Position numbers and translations under genes: made by a program. The notes beneath the pieces are model-generated. The model was not told where the DNA came from, made no database searches, and was given only the letters and a program-made list of their open reading frames with translations. A DNA stretch of 64,000 bases from Streptomyces sp. P9-A4 (GTDB lineage Bacteria; Actinomycetota; Actinomycetes; Streptomycetales; Streptomycetaceae), in assembly GCF_036634195.1 (NCBI RefSeq), contig NZ_JAZIFY010000001.1:434001-498000 (forward strand), in the 5' to 3' direction. Below, one piece after another: positions 1 through 8,621 of this stretch. Numbering within the stretch: the first letter of the stretch is position 1; every line of letters begins with the position of its first letter.

Positions 1-1
1 C

Positions 2-1582
2 ACCCTGCTGGGGTTCGCCGCGACCGACTTCCTCATCACCATCACGCTGTCGGCCGCCGACGCGTCCACGCACCTGGTGGAGAACCCGCATCTGGCGGAG
101 GCTCTGCAGGACAAGCAGATGATCGTCACGCTGGTCCTGATCGCCCTGCTCGGCGCGGTGTTCCTCAAGGGCTTCCTGGAGGCGATCGGGGTCGCGGTCG
201 CGCTGGTGGGGACCTATCTGGCGCTCAACGCCGTCGTCGTCGTGACCGGCCTGTGGCATGTGATCACCGAGGGGCACGTGGTGACGGACTGGGCCTCGGC
301 GCTGACCGCCCAGCACGGAAACGTCTTCGCGATGGTCGGTGTGGCTCTCCTCGTCTTCCCGAAGCTCGCGCTCGGGCTGTCCGGGTTCGAGACGGGCGTG
401 GCGGTCATGCCGCACGTGGCGGGTGATCCCGGGGACACCGAGAAGAAACCGACCGGCCGCATCCGTGACACGAAGAAGCTGCTCACGACGGCCGCGCTGA
501 TCATGAGCGTGTTCCTGATCTGCACGAGCTTCATCACCACGGTCCTGATCCCGGCGAAGGAGTTCGAGTCCGGCGGCCAGGCCAACGGCCGCGCGCTCGC
601 CTATCTGGCACACCAGTACCTGGGCAACACGTTCGGCACGGTCTACGACGTCGCCACGATCGCCATCCTGTGGTTCGCCGGGGCCTCCGCCCTGGCCGGG
701 CTGCTCAACCTGATGCCCCGCTACCTGCCCCGCTACGGCATGGCCCCGCACTGGGCGCGTGCGGTGCGCCCGATGGTGATCGTCTTCACCCTGGTCGCCT
801 TCCTGGTGACCTGGATCTTCGACGCCGATGTCGACGCCCAGGGCGGCGCGTACGCCACCGGCGTCCTCGTCCTCATCTGCTCCGCCGCCATCGCCGTGAC
901 CATCGCCGCGCGCAAGGCCGGCCAGCGCGGCTGGACGATCGGCTTCGCCGTGATCTCCGCCGTGTTCGTCTACACGACGGTCGTCAACGTCATCGAACGC
1001 CCGGACGGCGTCAAGATCGGTGCCTGCTTCATCGCCGGCATCATCCTCATCTCCCTCCTCTCCCGTCTCGGCCGCGCCTTCGAACTGCGTGTCACCCACA
1101 TCGAGCTCGACGAGTTGGCGACGCGCTTCGTGCAGGACATCTCGCGCCGTACGGCCCGCTTCGTCGCCAACGAGCCCGATCGCCGTGACGTGGCCGAGTA
1201 CCGCGAGAAGGTCGAGCAGATCCGCCACGACAACGACATCCCCGTCCACGAGGACCTGGTCTTCGTGGAGGTGACGGTCACCGACCCGTCGGAGTTCGAA
1301 GCGGGGCTACGGGTGCGCGGCGAGGTGCTGCACGGCCGCTACCGCGTCCTCACGGTGGAGAGCTCCTCGATCCCGAACGCGCTGGCGGCCCTCCTGCTGC
1401 ACGTCCGGGACCTGACGGGCACCCGTCCGCACATCTACTTCGAGTGGACGGAGGGCAATCCGTTCGCCAACTTCCTGCGGTTCTTCCTCTTCGGGCAGGG
1501 CGACGTCGCGCCGGTCACCCGGGAGGTGCTGCGCGAGGCTGAGCCCGACCGCGCCCGCCGCCCCTACGTCCACGTGGGCTGA
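2..1582 (+). CDS. APC-family amino acid permease (5' partial)
   Basis: The reading frame is open from the left window edge, so the true start lies outside; the first in-frame start codon (GTG at 77) is internal, since the preceding residues (a [10 protein letters not shown] stretch) read as transporter sequence. About 10 hydrophobic segments are followed by a hydrophilic C-terminal tail of about 150 residues (from near position 1090) containing [10 protein letters not shown]. That layout is common in actinobacterial APC transporters of amino acids or polyamines. The substrate cannot be read from sequence. It is convergent with the metal ATPase gene 45 bp downstream. Confidence 0.85.
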   Translation, partial: TLLGFAATDFLITITLSAADASTHLVENPHLAEALQDKQMIVTLVLIALLGAVFLKGFLEAIGVAVALVGTYLALNAVVVVTGLWHVITEGHVVTDWASALTAQHGNVFAMVGVALLVFPKLALGLSGFETGVAVMPHVAGDPGDTEKKPTGRIRDTKKLLTTAALIMSVFLICTSFITTVLIPAKEFESGGQANGRALAYLAHQYLGNTFGTVYDVATIAILWFAGASALAGLLNLMPRYLPRYGMAPHWARAVRPMVIVFTLVAFLVTWIFDADVDAQGGAYATGVLVLICSAAIAVTIAARKAGQRGWTIGFAVISAVFVYTTVVNVIERPDGVKIGACFIAGIILISLLSRLGRAFELRVTHIELDELATRFVQDISRRTARFVANEPDRRDVAEYREKVEQIRHDNDIPVHEDLVFVEVTVTDPSEFEAGLRVRGEVLHGRYRVLTVESSSIPNALAALLLHVRDLTGTRPHIYFEWTEGNPFANFLRFFLFGQGDVAPVTREVLREAEPDRARRPYVHVG

Positions 1583-1627
1583 GGGCGCACCCTCCCGGGC
1601 GTCCGGTGACCCGGCACTTCGCGCGCG

Positions 1628-3595
1628 TCACGCGGTGGCGCGCCGCCAGGCCGATTCGCGCAGGAGTCGGAGGCCGTTGAGGCCGACGAGGACGGTGGAG
1701 CCCTCGTGGCCGAGGACGCCGAGGGGCAGCGGCAGGGTGCCCGCGAGGTCCCAGACGACCAGGCCGGTGATGACCGTGCCCGCGATGACGAGGTTCTGCA
1801 CGACCAGGCGCCGGGCGGTACGGGACAGGGCGACGACCGTGGGGACGGTGGCGAGTTCGTCGCGGACGATGACCACGTCGGCGGTCTCCAGAGCCAGGTC
1901 CGATCCGGCGCGGCCCATGGCGACGCCGGTGTGCGCGGCGGCGAGGGCGGGGGCGTCGTTGACGCCGTCCCCGACGACCATGACCTTGCGGCCCGCTCGT
2001 TCCCGCTCCCGGACGGCGGCGACCTTGTCCTGGGGCAGGAGGCCCGCGCGTACGTCCGTGATGCCGACATCGGCGGCCAGGCGGGCGGCGGCGCGCGGGT
2101 TGTCGCCGGTGAGCAGCGCGGGCGGGGTGCCGGTGAGCGCGGTCAGGGCCGCGACGGTGGCGGCGGCGTCCGGGCGCAGCCGGTCCGCGATGCCGAGGAC
2201 GCCGGCCGGGACCCCGTTCACCATGACGAGGACGGCGGTCTGTCCGTCGGCCTCCAGCACGCCCGAGACGGCGGCGGCGCGGGCGGAGAGCGGGTCCCGC
2301 CCCCCGGTGAGGAGCCGGGCGGGCGCGCCGACCGCGACCGTGTCGCCGTCCAGGGTGGCGGTGACCCCGGTGCCTGGGGTGGAGCGGAAGTGCTCGACGG
2401 GCGCGGGCCGATGACCCCGGGCCCGCGCGGCGGCGACGACCGCGCGGGCCAGCGGGTGCTCGCTGGGGTGCTCGGCCGCGGCGGCGAGGGCGAGGACGGC
2501 GTCCTCGCCGGGGCCGGAGTCCGCCATGGCACGGACGGTGGTGACGCGCGGGGTGCCCTCGGTCAGGGTTCCGGTCTTGTCGAGGGCCACCGCGTCGACC
2601 TGGCCGAGGCGCTCCATCACGACGGCGGACTTGACCAGGACGCCGTGCCGGCCCGCGTTCGCGAGGGCGGAGAGCAGTGGGGGCATGGTGGCGAGGACGA
2701 CGGCGCAGGGCGAGGCGACGATCATGAAGGTCATCGCCCGGAGCAGTGCGTCGGTCAGGTCGGCGCCGAGGGCGAGCGGGACGAGGAAGACGGCCAGGGT
2801 GGCGGCGACCATGCCGAGCGAGTAGCGCTGCTCGACCTTCTCGATGAACAGCTGTGTGGGGGCCTTGGTCGCGGAGGCCTCTTCCACCATGCGGACGATC
2901 CGGGCGATCACCGAGTCCGAGGCGTCGCGTTCGACCCGGACGCGCAGTGCGCCGGTGCCGTTGAGGGTGCCGGCGAAGACCTCGTCGCCGTTCTCCTTGA
3001 GCACGGGCAGGGGCTCGCCGGTGATGGTGGCCTGGTCGACCTCGCTCGCGCCCGTCAGGACACGGCCGTCGGCGCCTACCCGCTCGCCGGGGCGGATGAC
3101 GACCGTGTCGCCGACGAGGAGTTCCCCGGTCGCCACGGTCTCCTCGGTGCCGTCGCCGAGGAGGCGGGTCGCGGTGGTCGGGGCGAGGTCGAGCAGTCCG
3201 CGCACCGAGTCGGCGGTACGGGTGGTGGCCACCGCTTCGAGGGCGCCCGAGGTCGCGAAGATGACGATGAGGAGGGCCCCGTCGAGCACCTGCCCGATGG
3301 CGGCGGCGCCGAGGGCGGCGACGACCATCAGCAGGTCCACGTCCAGGGTCTTGTCCCTGAGCGCCTTGAGGCCCTCCTTCGCGGGTTCCCAGCCGCCCGC
3401 GAGGTAGGCCGCGGCGTACAGGGGTCCCCAGGTCCACGCGGGCGCGCCGAGGAGGTGCGGGGGGAGGGCGGCCAGGAAGAGGACCAGGGCGGCCAGCGCC
3501 CAGCGGGCCTCCGGCAGCGCGAGGACGCGGGTGCGGCGGCGCGGCGGCGTGGTCACGGCGGAGGGCCGGGCTGGTTCGGTCAGGGTGGAGACCAT
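1628..3595 (-). CDS. P1B-4 type heavy-metal-transporting ATPase (Co/Ni/Zn/Fe efflux class)
   Basis: 655-residue P-type ATPase that should export a divalent transition metal using ATP. Seen directly: actuator motif TGEP at 192-195, the intramembrane SPC triplet at 295-297, the phosphorylation motif DKTGTLT starting at 339, GDGVNDAP near 550, and GHEGSTVLVG near 627 in the last membrane segments. SPC in place of CPC together with HEG-S/G-T is the signature of the P1B-4 subgroup (CtpD/CtpJ/CoaT type; Co, Ni, Zn or Fe(II)). There is no N-terminal CxxC metal-binding domain, as usual for this subgroup. I chose the ATG at 3595 because the protein begins there with a short tail before the first membrane helix; further upstream the frame crosses the operator. 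It is divergent from the ArsR-type repressor and probably derepressed by metal. Confidence 0.9.
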   Translation of the reverse strand: MVSTLTEPARPSAVTTPPRRRTRVLALPEARWALAALVLFLAALPPHLLGAPAWTWGPLYAAAYLAGGWEPAKEGLKALRDKTLDVDLLMVVAALGAAAIGQVLDGALLIVIFATSGALEAVATTRTADSVRGLLDLAPTTATRLLGDGTEETVATGELLVGDTVVIRPGERVGADGRVLTGASEVDQATITGEPLPVLKENGDEVFAGTLNGTGALRVRVERDASDSVIARIVRMVEEASATKAPTQLFIEKVEQRYSLGMVAATLAVFLVPLALGADLTDALLRAMTFMIVASPCAVVLATMPPLLSALANAGRHGVLVKSAVVMERLGQVDAVALDKTGTLTEGTPRVTTVRAMADSGPGEDAVLALAAAAEHPSEHPLARAVVAAARARGHRPAPVEHFRSTPGTGVTATLDGDTVAVGAPARLLTGGRDPLSARAAAVSGVLEADGQTAVLVMVNGVPAGVLGIADRLRPDAAATVAALTALTGTPPALLTGDNPRAAARLAADVGITDVRAGLLPQDKVAAVRERERAGRKVMVVGDGVNDAPALAAAHTGVAMGRAGSDLALETADVVIVRDELATVPTVVALSRTARRLVVQNLVIAGTVITGLVVWDLAGTLPLPLGVLGHEGSTVLVGLNGLRLLRESAWRRATA

Positions 3596-3676
3596 GGCGG
3601 AAGGAGTCCTTCGGGGGAGGGGGCGCACGCGCTCACCCACGGGAGGGGTCGTACCGTCCCACCGTACAGGAATACT

Positions 3677-3698
3677 TGAACATCCATTCATGTGTTCA
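3677..3698. promoter_or_regulatory. ArsR/SmtB-type operator between the ATPase and repressor genes
   Basis: Perfect inverted repeat TGAACA-N10-TGTTCA in an AT-rich patch of an otherwise very GC-rich intergenic region. Half-sites of this kind are typical of ArsR/SmtB metal sensors. It lies 20 bp upstream of the repressor start and 82 bp upstream of the ATPase start, so one site could control both divergent genes. Confidence 0.7.
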
Positions 3699-3717
3699 TT
3701 TCCGTAGGATGGCGTCC

Positions 3718-4095
3718 ATGGGCCACGGAGCGAACACCACGGACGACGGCGCACCCGCGCGCACCCGCCTGACCCCCGAGAACGCGCAGCAGGTCGCCAC
3801 CACCCTCCAGGCCCTCTCCACACCGTCGAGGCTCCTGATCCTGGCCCGCCTGCGCGAAGGGCCCTGCGCGGCGACCGAACTCGCGGACGCCGTCGGCATG
3901 GAGCAGTCCGCCTGCTCCCACCAGCTCCGTCTGCTGCGCAACCTCGGCCTCGTCACCGGCACCCGGCAGGGCCGCTCCGTGGTCTACGCCCTGCACGACG
4001 ACCATGTCGCCGGCCTCCTCGACCAGGCCCTCCACCACGTGGAGCACCTCCGCCTCGGCGTGACGGACCCGGCCACCGGGGTGCGCGGGGCGTAG
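3718..4095 (+). CDS. ArsR/SmtB-family metal-sensing repressor, NmtR-like
   Basis: 125-residue winged-helix repressor. The recognition helix region is EQSACSHQLRLLRNLGLV (62-79). The C-terminal helix carries Asp94-x-His96-x10-His107-x2-His110, exactly the alpha-5 metal site used by NmtR, CzrA and SmtB to sense Ni/Co or Zn. The start at 3718 is preferred over the ATG at 3709 because AGGA at 3706-3709 sits 8 bp before it; a longer frame from a TTG at 3676 would put the start inside the operator. It is divergent from the P1B-4 ATPase, its expected target. With an NmtR-type site next to an SPC-type pump, cobalt or nickel is the likeliest inducer; zinc is not excluded. Confidence 0.88.
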   Translation: MGHGANTTDDGAPARTRLTPENAQQVATTLQALSTPSRLLILARLREGPCAATELADAVGMEQSACSHQLRLLRNLGLVTGTRQGRSVVYALHDDHVAGLLDQALHHVEHLRLGVTDPATGVRGA

Positions 4096-4104
4096 CCGGG
4101 GCGG

Positions 4105-4124
4105 GCGGACCGGCCGGGGTCCGC
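4105..4124 (+). terminator. Hairpin after the ArsR-family gene
   Basis: GCGGACC and GGTCCGC arms around a 6-nt loop, starting 9 bp after the stop codon. No T-run follows, as is common in streptomycetes. Confidence 0.5.
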
Positions 4125-4269
4125 TCGTGTTCCCCGAGAGGGCCGGGCATCCCGTCGTGGTGACCGGAAAGAAGGCGGGGCGTGCGGCGATCACCGCCAC
4201 AACCGGGCGCCCCCTCACTAGAGTCGGTACCGAGTCGACATTCTCTGTCAGCCTCACCAGGAGGTACCG

Positions 4270-5262
4270 ATGCGCATGCTCATCAACGTCCCCGAGACCG
4301 TCGTCGCCGATGCCCTGCGCGGAATGGCCGCCGCGCATCCCGAGCTCAGCGTCGACGTGGAGCGGCGGGTCGTGACGCGGCGGGACGCGCCCGTCGCGGG
4401 GAAGGTCGCTCTGGTGTCCGGCGGAGGGTCCGGGCACGAGCCCCTGCACGGCGGGTTCGTGGGGCCGGGGATGCTCGCGGCCGCCTGCCCGGGAGAGGTC
4501 TTCACCTCCCCCGTGCCCGACCAGATGGTGCGGGCCGCGGCGGCGGTGGACAGCGGCGCCGGGGTGCTGTTCGTCGTCAAGAACTACACCGGGGACGTCC
4601 TGAACTTCGAGATGGCCGCGGAACTCGCCGAGGAGGAGGGCATCCGGGTCGCCAAGGTCCTCGTCGACGACGACGTCGCCGTCACGGACAGCCTGTACAC
4701 GGCGGGCCGGCGCGGCACCGGCGCCACCCTCTTCGTGGAGAAGATCGCGGGCGCGGCGGCCGAGGAGGGCGCCCCGCTGGAGCGGGTGGAGTCGATCGCC
4801 CGCCGGGTGAACGAACGCTCCCGGTCCTTCGGCGTGGCGCTCGCCGCGTGCACCACCCCCGCCAAGGGCAGCCCCACCTTCGACCTCCCGGAAGGCGAAC
4901 TGGAGCTGGGGGTCGGCATCCACGGCGAACCCGGACGCGAGCGGCGGCCGATGATGACCTCGCGGGAGATCGCGGACTTCGCCGTCGACGCCGTCCTGAC
5001 GGACCTGCGCCCGTCCGGGCCGGTGATCGCCCTGGTGAACGGGATGGGAGCGACCCCGCTCCTCGAACTGTACGGATACAACGCCGAGGTGCAGCGGGTG
5101 CTCGGCGAGCGGGGGGTGCCGGTGGCCCGGACCCTGGTCGGGAACTACGTGACCTCGCTCGACATGGCCGGCTGCTCGGTGACCCTGTGCGAGGTGGACG
5201 AGGAACTGCTGCGGCTCTGGGACGCGCCCGTGGAGACACCGGCGCTGCGCTGGGGACGGTGA
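4270..5262 (+). CDS. dhaK: Dihydroxyacetone kinase, DhaK subunit
   Basis: 330-residue DhaK, the dihydroxyacetone-binding subunit of the PTS-dependent kinase that makes dihydroxyacetone phosphate. The GSGHEP motif is at 53-58, and His218 in GIHGEPG aligns with the histidine that binds substrate covalently in characterised DhaK proteins. The start ATG has AGGAGG (4259-4264) 5 bp upstream; a second in-frame ATG two codons later is less well placed. It heads a three-gene operon whose stop codon overlaps potential starts of dhaL. The presence of a DhaM homologue two genes on argues for phosphate coming from the phosphotransferase system rather than from ATP. Confidence 0.95.
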   Translation: MRMLINVPETVVADALRGMAAAHPELSVDVERRVVTRRDAPVAGKVALVSGGGSGHEPLHGGFVGPGMLAAACPGEVFTSPVPDQMVRAAAAVDSGAGVLFVVKNYTGDVLNFEMAAELAEEEGIRVAKVLVDDDVAVTDSLYTAGRRGTGATLFVEKIAGAAAEEGAPLERVESIARRVNERSRSFGVALAACTTPAKGSPTFDLPEGELELGVGIHGEPGRERRPMMTSREIADFAVDAVLTDLRPSGPVIALVNGMGATPLLELYGYNAEVQRVLGERGVPVARTLVGNYVTSLDMAGCSVTLCEVDEELLRLWDAPVETPALRWGR

Positions 5263-5270
5263 GCCGGGTG

Positions 5271-6026
5271 ATGGAACAGGTGGGAGAGAAGGAAGAGACG
5301 GGAGAGGCGGACCGGGTGGACGACGGCACGGAGACCTTCGGCGCGGACTTCCTGGTCCGCTGGCTGACCCACCTGGCCGAGGCGGTCGACCGCGAGGCGG
5401 ACCGGCTCACCGAGCTGGATTCGGCCATCGGCGACGCCGACCACGGCGTCAACCTCAAGCGCGGGTTCGCCGCCGTGAGCGACATCCTCGCGAAGGAGCC
5501 GCCGGCGACGCCGGGCGCGGTGCTCACCACCGCCGGACGGCAGTTGATCTCCACGGTCGGCGGCGCGTCGGGGCCGCTGTACGGCACGCTGCTGCGCCGT
5601 GCGGGCAAGACGCTGGGCGACGGCGAGCGGGTCACCCGGGCCGAGTTGGCGGAGGCCCTCGGTGCCGGTGTGGCGGCCGTGTCGCAGCTGGGCGGGGCCC
5701 AGGTGGGCGACAAGACGATGCTGGACGCCCTCGTGCCGGCCGTGGAGGGGCTGCGGGAGTCGTACGGTGCCGCCCGTACGGCTGCCGAGGCGGGCGCCCT
5801 CGCGACCGTACCCCTGAGGGCCCGCAAGGGCAGGGCCAGTTACCTCGGCGAGCGGTCGGTGGGCCACCAGGACCCGGGGGCGACGTCCTCGGCCCTGCTG
5901 TTCGCGGCACTCGACGAGACGGCGGGCGCGGAAGCCTCACGCAGCGAGGAAGCCTCACGCAGCGCGGAGTCCTCGCGTACGGAAGCGGCGGGCGCCGAGA
6001 CCTCGCGCGCCGAGGGGGCGTCATGA
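5271..6026 (+). CDS. dhaL: Dihydroxyacetone kinase, DhaL (ADP-binding) subunit with C-terminal extension
   Basis: 251-residue DhaL. The Mg-ADP-binding aspartates are visible as Asp50, Asp55 and Asp57 in DSAIGDADHG, followed by GGASGPLYG. DhaL keeps ADP as a bound cofactor, takes phosphate from DhaM and passes it to dihydroxyacetone on DhaK. The start is uncertain: GTG at 5259 overlaps the dhaK stop as GTGA, and ATG at 5271 or GTG at 5316 are alternatives. The last ~30 residues after the conserved core (which ends near LFAALDETAG) are a Ser/Glu/Ala/Arg-rich tail encoded partly by direct repeats, not part of the usual family length. The stop overlaps dhaM as ATGA. Confidence 0.92.
   Translation: MEQVGEKEETGEADRVDDGTETFGADFLVRWLTHLAEAVDREADRLTELDSAIGDADHGVNLKRGFAAVSDILAKEPPATPGAVLTTAGRQLISTVGGASGPLYGTLLRRAGKTLGDGERVTRAELAEALGAGVAAVSQLGGAQVGDKTMLDALVPAVEGLRESYGAARTAAEAGALATVPLRARKGRASYLGERSVGHQDPGATSSALLFAALDETAGAEASRSEEASRSAESSRTEAAGAETSRAEGAS
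5931..5964 (+). repeat. Direct repeat inside the 3' end of dhaL
   Basis: Two identical 16-bp copies of GAAGCCTCACGCAGCG (5931-5946 and 5949-5964), period 18 bp, encoding EASRSE/EASRSA. Degenerate further copies continue to the stop codon. In-frame expansion by replication slippage would explain the added tail. Confidence 0.75.
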
Positions 6027-6442
6027 GCGGCGGGACCCCGGCCGGTTCCGTCGGCATCGTGCTCGTCTCGCACAGCGCCGCCGTCGCGACGGCGGTGGCC
6101 GAGCTGGCCCGGGGGCTCGCCGGCGGCGGCGACCTGGCGCCCGTGGCCCCCGCGGGCGGGACCCCGGACGGCGGCCTCGGCACAAGTTCCGAGCTGATCT
6201 GCGAGGCGGCGAAGGCCGTCGACCGGGGCGCCGGGGTGGCGGTCCTGGTCGATCTGGGCAGCGCCGTACTCACCGTGAAGGCGCTGCTCGCCGAGGGCGA
6301 CGAACTGCCCGGGGGCACCCGCCTGGTGGACGCGCCGTTCGTCGAGGGCGCGGTCGCCGCCCTGGTCACGGCGAGCGCGGGCGGGGACCTCGACGCGGTG
6401 GCCGCGGCGGCCTCGGAGGCGTACGCCTACCGCAAGGAGTGA
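6023..6442 (+). CDS. dhaM: Phosphocarrier DhaM, EIIA(Man)-like domain
   Basis: 139-residue single-domain DhaM. GIVLVSHS carries the phosphorylatable histidine, and VLVDLGSAVLTVKALL is the conserved second motif of the family. It takes phosphate from HPr and rephosphorylates ADP on DhaL. It lacks the HPr-like and EI-like domains fused in E. coli DhaM, so it depends on the general PTS proteins. ATGA overlap with dhaL indicates translational coupling in a dhaKLM operon. Confidence 0.93.
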   Translation: MSGGTPAGSVGIVLVSHSAAVATAVAELARGLAGGGDLAPVAPAGGTPDGGLGTSSELICEAAKAVDRGAGVAVLVDLGSAVLTVKALLAEGDELPGGTRLVDAPFVEGAVAALVTASAGGDLDAVAAAASEAYAYRKE

Positions 6443-6514
6443 GTGCGCGGAGTGACCGAGACGCCGCACCGGGTGGCGACCGTGTTGTGATCCAGCAGGT
6501 CAACGCACTAATGT

Positions 6515-6705
6515 CGCAGGGCCTTGGTGTACGGGAAACCGGTGAAGTACCGGTGCGGCCCTCGCCACTGTGATCGGGAGGTCCGGCTCCACCCCCGCGG
6601 GGAACACCCTCGGGGAAGCCACTGGACCGCGTCGGGAGACCGTCGTGGTGTGGGAAGGCGGAGTCCGGACGGCATGACCGTCAGCCAGGAGACCGGCCAG
6701 GGTGC
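6515..6705 (+). promoter_or_regulatory. Cobalamin (B12) riboswitch
   Basis: The leader contains the conserved adenosylcobalamin-riboswitch pieces in order: GGGAAACCGGTG-AAGTACCGG near 6533, GCCACTG near 6563, a second GGGAAG-CCACTGG region near 6613-6624, and the B12 box AGCCAGGAGACCGGCC at 6683-6698. It ends about 40 bp before the cbiM start and should switch off the cobalt importer when cobalamin is plentiful. Boundaries are approximate. Confidence 0.93.
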
Positions 6706-6744
6706 GTTGTCCATCCACGAGGTGCTGGAGAGGGTCTCCCAACC

Positions 6745-7443
6745 ATGCATATAGCCGAGGGGTATCTACCCCCTGTGCACGCCGCCGCCTGGGGCGTCGC
6801 GTCCGCGCCGTTCGTCGTCCACGGGGTCCGCGCGCTGACCCGCGAGGTGCGGTCGAATCCCGAGTCCACCCTGCTGCTCGGCGCCTCCGGCGCCTTCACC
6901 TTCGTCCTGTCGGCACTCAAACTGCCCTCGGTGACGGGGAGTTGCTCACACCCGACCGGTACGGGTCTGGGCGCCATCCTGTTCCGGCCGCCGATCATGG
7001 CGGTCCTGGGGACGATCACCCTGCTCTTCCAGGCGCTGCTGCTCGCGCACGGCGGCCTGACCACGCTCGGCGCGAACGCCTTCTCGATGGCGATCGTCGG
7101 CCCCTGGGCCGGCTACGGGACGTACCGGCTGGTGCGCCGCCTCGGGGCGCCGCTGATGGTCGCCGTCTTCTTCGGCGCGTTCGTCGCCGACCTCTCCACG
7201 TACTGCGTGACCAGCGTCCAGCTGGCCCTGGCCTTCCCCGACCCGGGCAGCGGTGTCCCCGGCGCGCTCGTCAAGTTCGGCGGGATCTTCGCCGTGACGC
7301 AGATTCCGCTCGCGGTGAGCGAGGGCCTGCTCACCGTCCTCGTGATGCGGCTGCTCACGCAGTCCAGCAAGGGTGAACTGATCCGGCTCGGCGTCCTCGC
7401 CGGGCGTCGGACGGACCGGCACGAGGAGGCGGCCGCGCGATGA
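6745..7443 (+). CDS. cbiM: Cobalt ECF transporter S component CbiM
   Basis: 232-residue membrane protein starting MHIAEGYLP; the N-terminal Met-His pair is part of the Co(II)-binding site in CbiM. Further motifs are [12 protein letters not shown] and [22 protein letters not shown]. It is the substrate-binding membrane subunit of the CbiMNQO importer. It is first in an operon (cbiM-N overlap ATGA; cbiQ-O overlap GTGA) and follows a cobalamin riboswitch, which supports cobalt for B12 synthesis rather than nickel. GGAGAGGG at 6727 serves as the ribosome-binding site. Confidence 0.96.
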   Translation: MHIAEGYLPPVHAAAWGVASAPFVVHGVRALTREVRSNPESTLLLGASGAFTFVLSALKLPSVTGSCSHPTGTGLGAILFRPPIMAVLGTITLLFQALLLAHGGLTTLGANAFSMAIVGPWAGYGTYRLVRRLGAPLMVAVFFGAFVADLSTYCVTSVQLALAFPDPGSGVPGALVKFGGIFAVTQIPLAVSEGLLTVLVMRLLTQSSKGELIRLGVLAGRRTDRHEEAAAR

Positions 7444-7865
7444 GCAGGAACGCGAAGATCAACGCCCTGCTGCTGCTCGTCGTCGCCGCGCTCGCGGTGC
7501 TGCCGCTGGCGCTGGGGCTCGGGGACCACAAGAAGGAGCCGTTCACCGGCTCCGACGCGGAGGCGGAGACCGCGATCACGGAACTTCGCCCGGACTACGA
7601 GCCGTGGTTCAGCCCCTTGTACGAGCCGCCGTCCGGAGAGATCGAGTCCGCGCTGTTCGCCTTGCAGGCGGCCGTCGGCGCGGGCGTCCTGGCGTACTAC
7701 TTCGGTCTGCGGCGGGGCCGCAGACAGGGGGCGGAACGAGCGAAGGCGGAGGCCGGGGCGGCCGTGGAGGAGGGGGCCGCCGCGCACGAGCACGGCGCCG
7801 CTCCCCCGCACGACGAGCCCGCCGCCGCGCCGCCGCGCGGGGCACCCGACGGGCAGGACGCGTAG
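7440..7865 (+). CDS. cbiN: Cobalt ECF transporter auxiliary protein CbiN
   Basis: 141-residue protein with an N-terminal membrane segment, an external loop containing [12 protein letters not shown] and [26 protein letters not shown], and a second membrane segment. This is the CbiN pattern; CbiN helps load metal into CbiM. The C-terminal ~50 residues (Glu/Ala/His-rich, with HEHGAAPPH) extend past the family core and could be cytoplasmic metal-binding sequence. It overlaps cbiM by 4 bp. Confidence 0.93.
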   Translation: MSRNAKINALLLLVVAALAVLPLALGLGDHKKEPFTGSDAEAETAITELRPDYEPWFSPLYEPPSGEIESALFALQAAVGAGVLAYYFGLRRGRRQGAERAKAEAGAAVEEGAAAHEHGAAPPHDEPAAAPPRGAPDGQDA

Positions 7866-7871
7866 CCGCCG

Positions 7872-8621
7872 ATGCTGCCGATCGACGCGGCGGCGCACAG
7901 CGGTCGCTGGCGCCTCCGTCATCCTGCCGAGAAGGCGCTGCTCGGCTTCGGCCTGACCTTGTGCGCCGTCGGTCTGCCGCCGTGGCCGGGCGCCGTGCTC
8001 GTCGCGGCGGCCACGCTCACGGTCCTGCTCGGTCCGGCCGGTGTGCCGGGCCGGGCCCTGTGGCGGGCCTTCCGGGTGCCGCTCGCGTTCTGCGTCACGG
8101 GAGCCGTTCCGCTGCTCTTCGAGGTCGGCGGCGCCCGGGGGCTCGTCGCGTGGGCGCCCGGCGGGCCCGCGCAGGCGGGCGGGCTGCTGCTGCGGACCGC
8201 GTCGGCCTCGCTCGGGGTGCTGCTGTTCGCGTTCACGACGCCGGTGTCGGACGTCCTGCCCCGGCTCGTACGGGCCGGGGTGCCGGCGCCGGTGGTCGAC
8301 GTGGCGCTCGTGATGTACCGGATCATCTTCCTGCTGCTCGACTCGCTGGCCAAGATCCGGCAGGCGCAGGCGGCCCGGCTCGGGCACACCACACGGGCGG
8401 CGACCTGGCGGTCGCTGGCCGGTCTCGGCGCGACGACGTTCGTCCGGGCCTTCGACCGGGCGCAGCGGCTGCAGTCGGGGCTCGCCGGGCGGGGTTACGA
8501 CGGGACGCTGCGGGTCATGGTGCCCGCGTGTGCGGTGTCCCGCCGGTTCCTCGCCGCCTCGGGCGCGCTCCTCGCGGGGCTCGTCGCCCTCACCCTCGTA
8601 CTGGAAAGGTTCCTTCCGTGA
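7872..8621 (+). CDS. cbiQ: Cobalt ECF transporter T component CbiQ
   Basis: 249-residue membrane protein with the CbiQ/EcfT layout: N-terminal PIDAAAHSGRW, several hydrophobic helices, the coupling-helix region RIIFLLLDSLAKIRQAQAARLG, and the Ala-Arg-Gly-type element SGLAGRGYDGTLR. It couples ATP hydrolysis by CbiO to metal movement through CbiM. The start is 6 bp after cbiN. Confidence 0.93.
   Translation: MLPIDAAAHSGRWRLRHPAEKALLGFGLTLCAVGLPPWPGAVLVAAATLTVLLGPAGVPGRALWRAFRVPLAFCVTGAVPLLFEVGGARGLVAWAPGGPAQAGGLLLRTASASLGVLLFAFTTPVSDVLPRLVRAGVPAPVVDVALVMYRIIFLLLDSLAKIRQAQAARLGHTTRAATWRSLAGLGATTFVRAFDRAQRLQSGLAGRGYDGTLRVMVPACAVSRRFLAASGALLAGLVALTLVLERFLP

Noticed and set aside
3676..3717. TTG or ATG start extending the ArsR-family protein upstream
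   Set aside because: It would begin inside the operator dyad; only the ATG at 3718 has a properly spaced AGGA.
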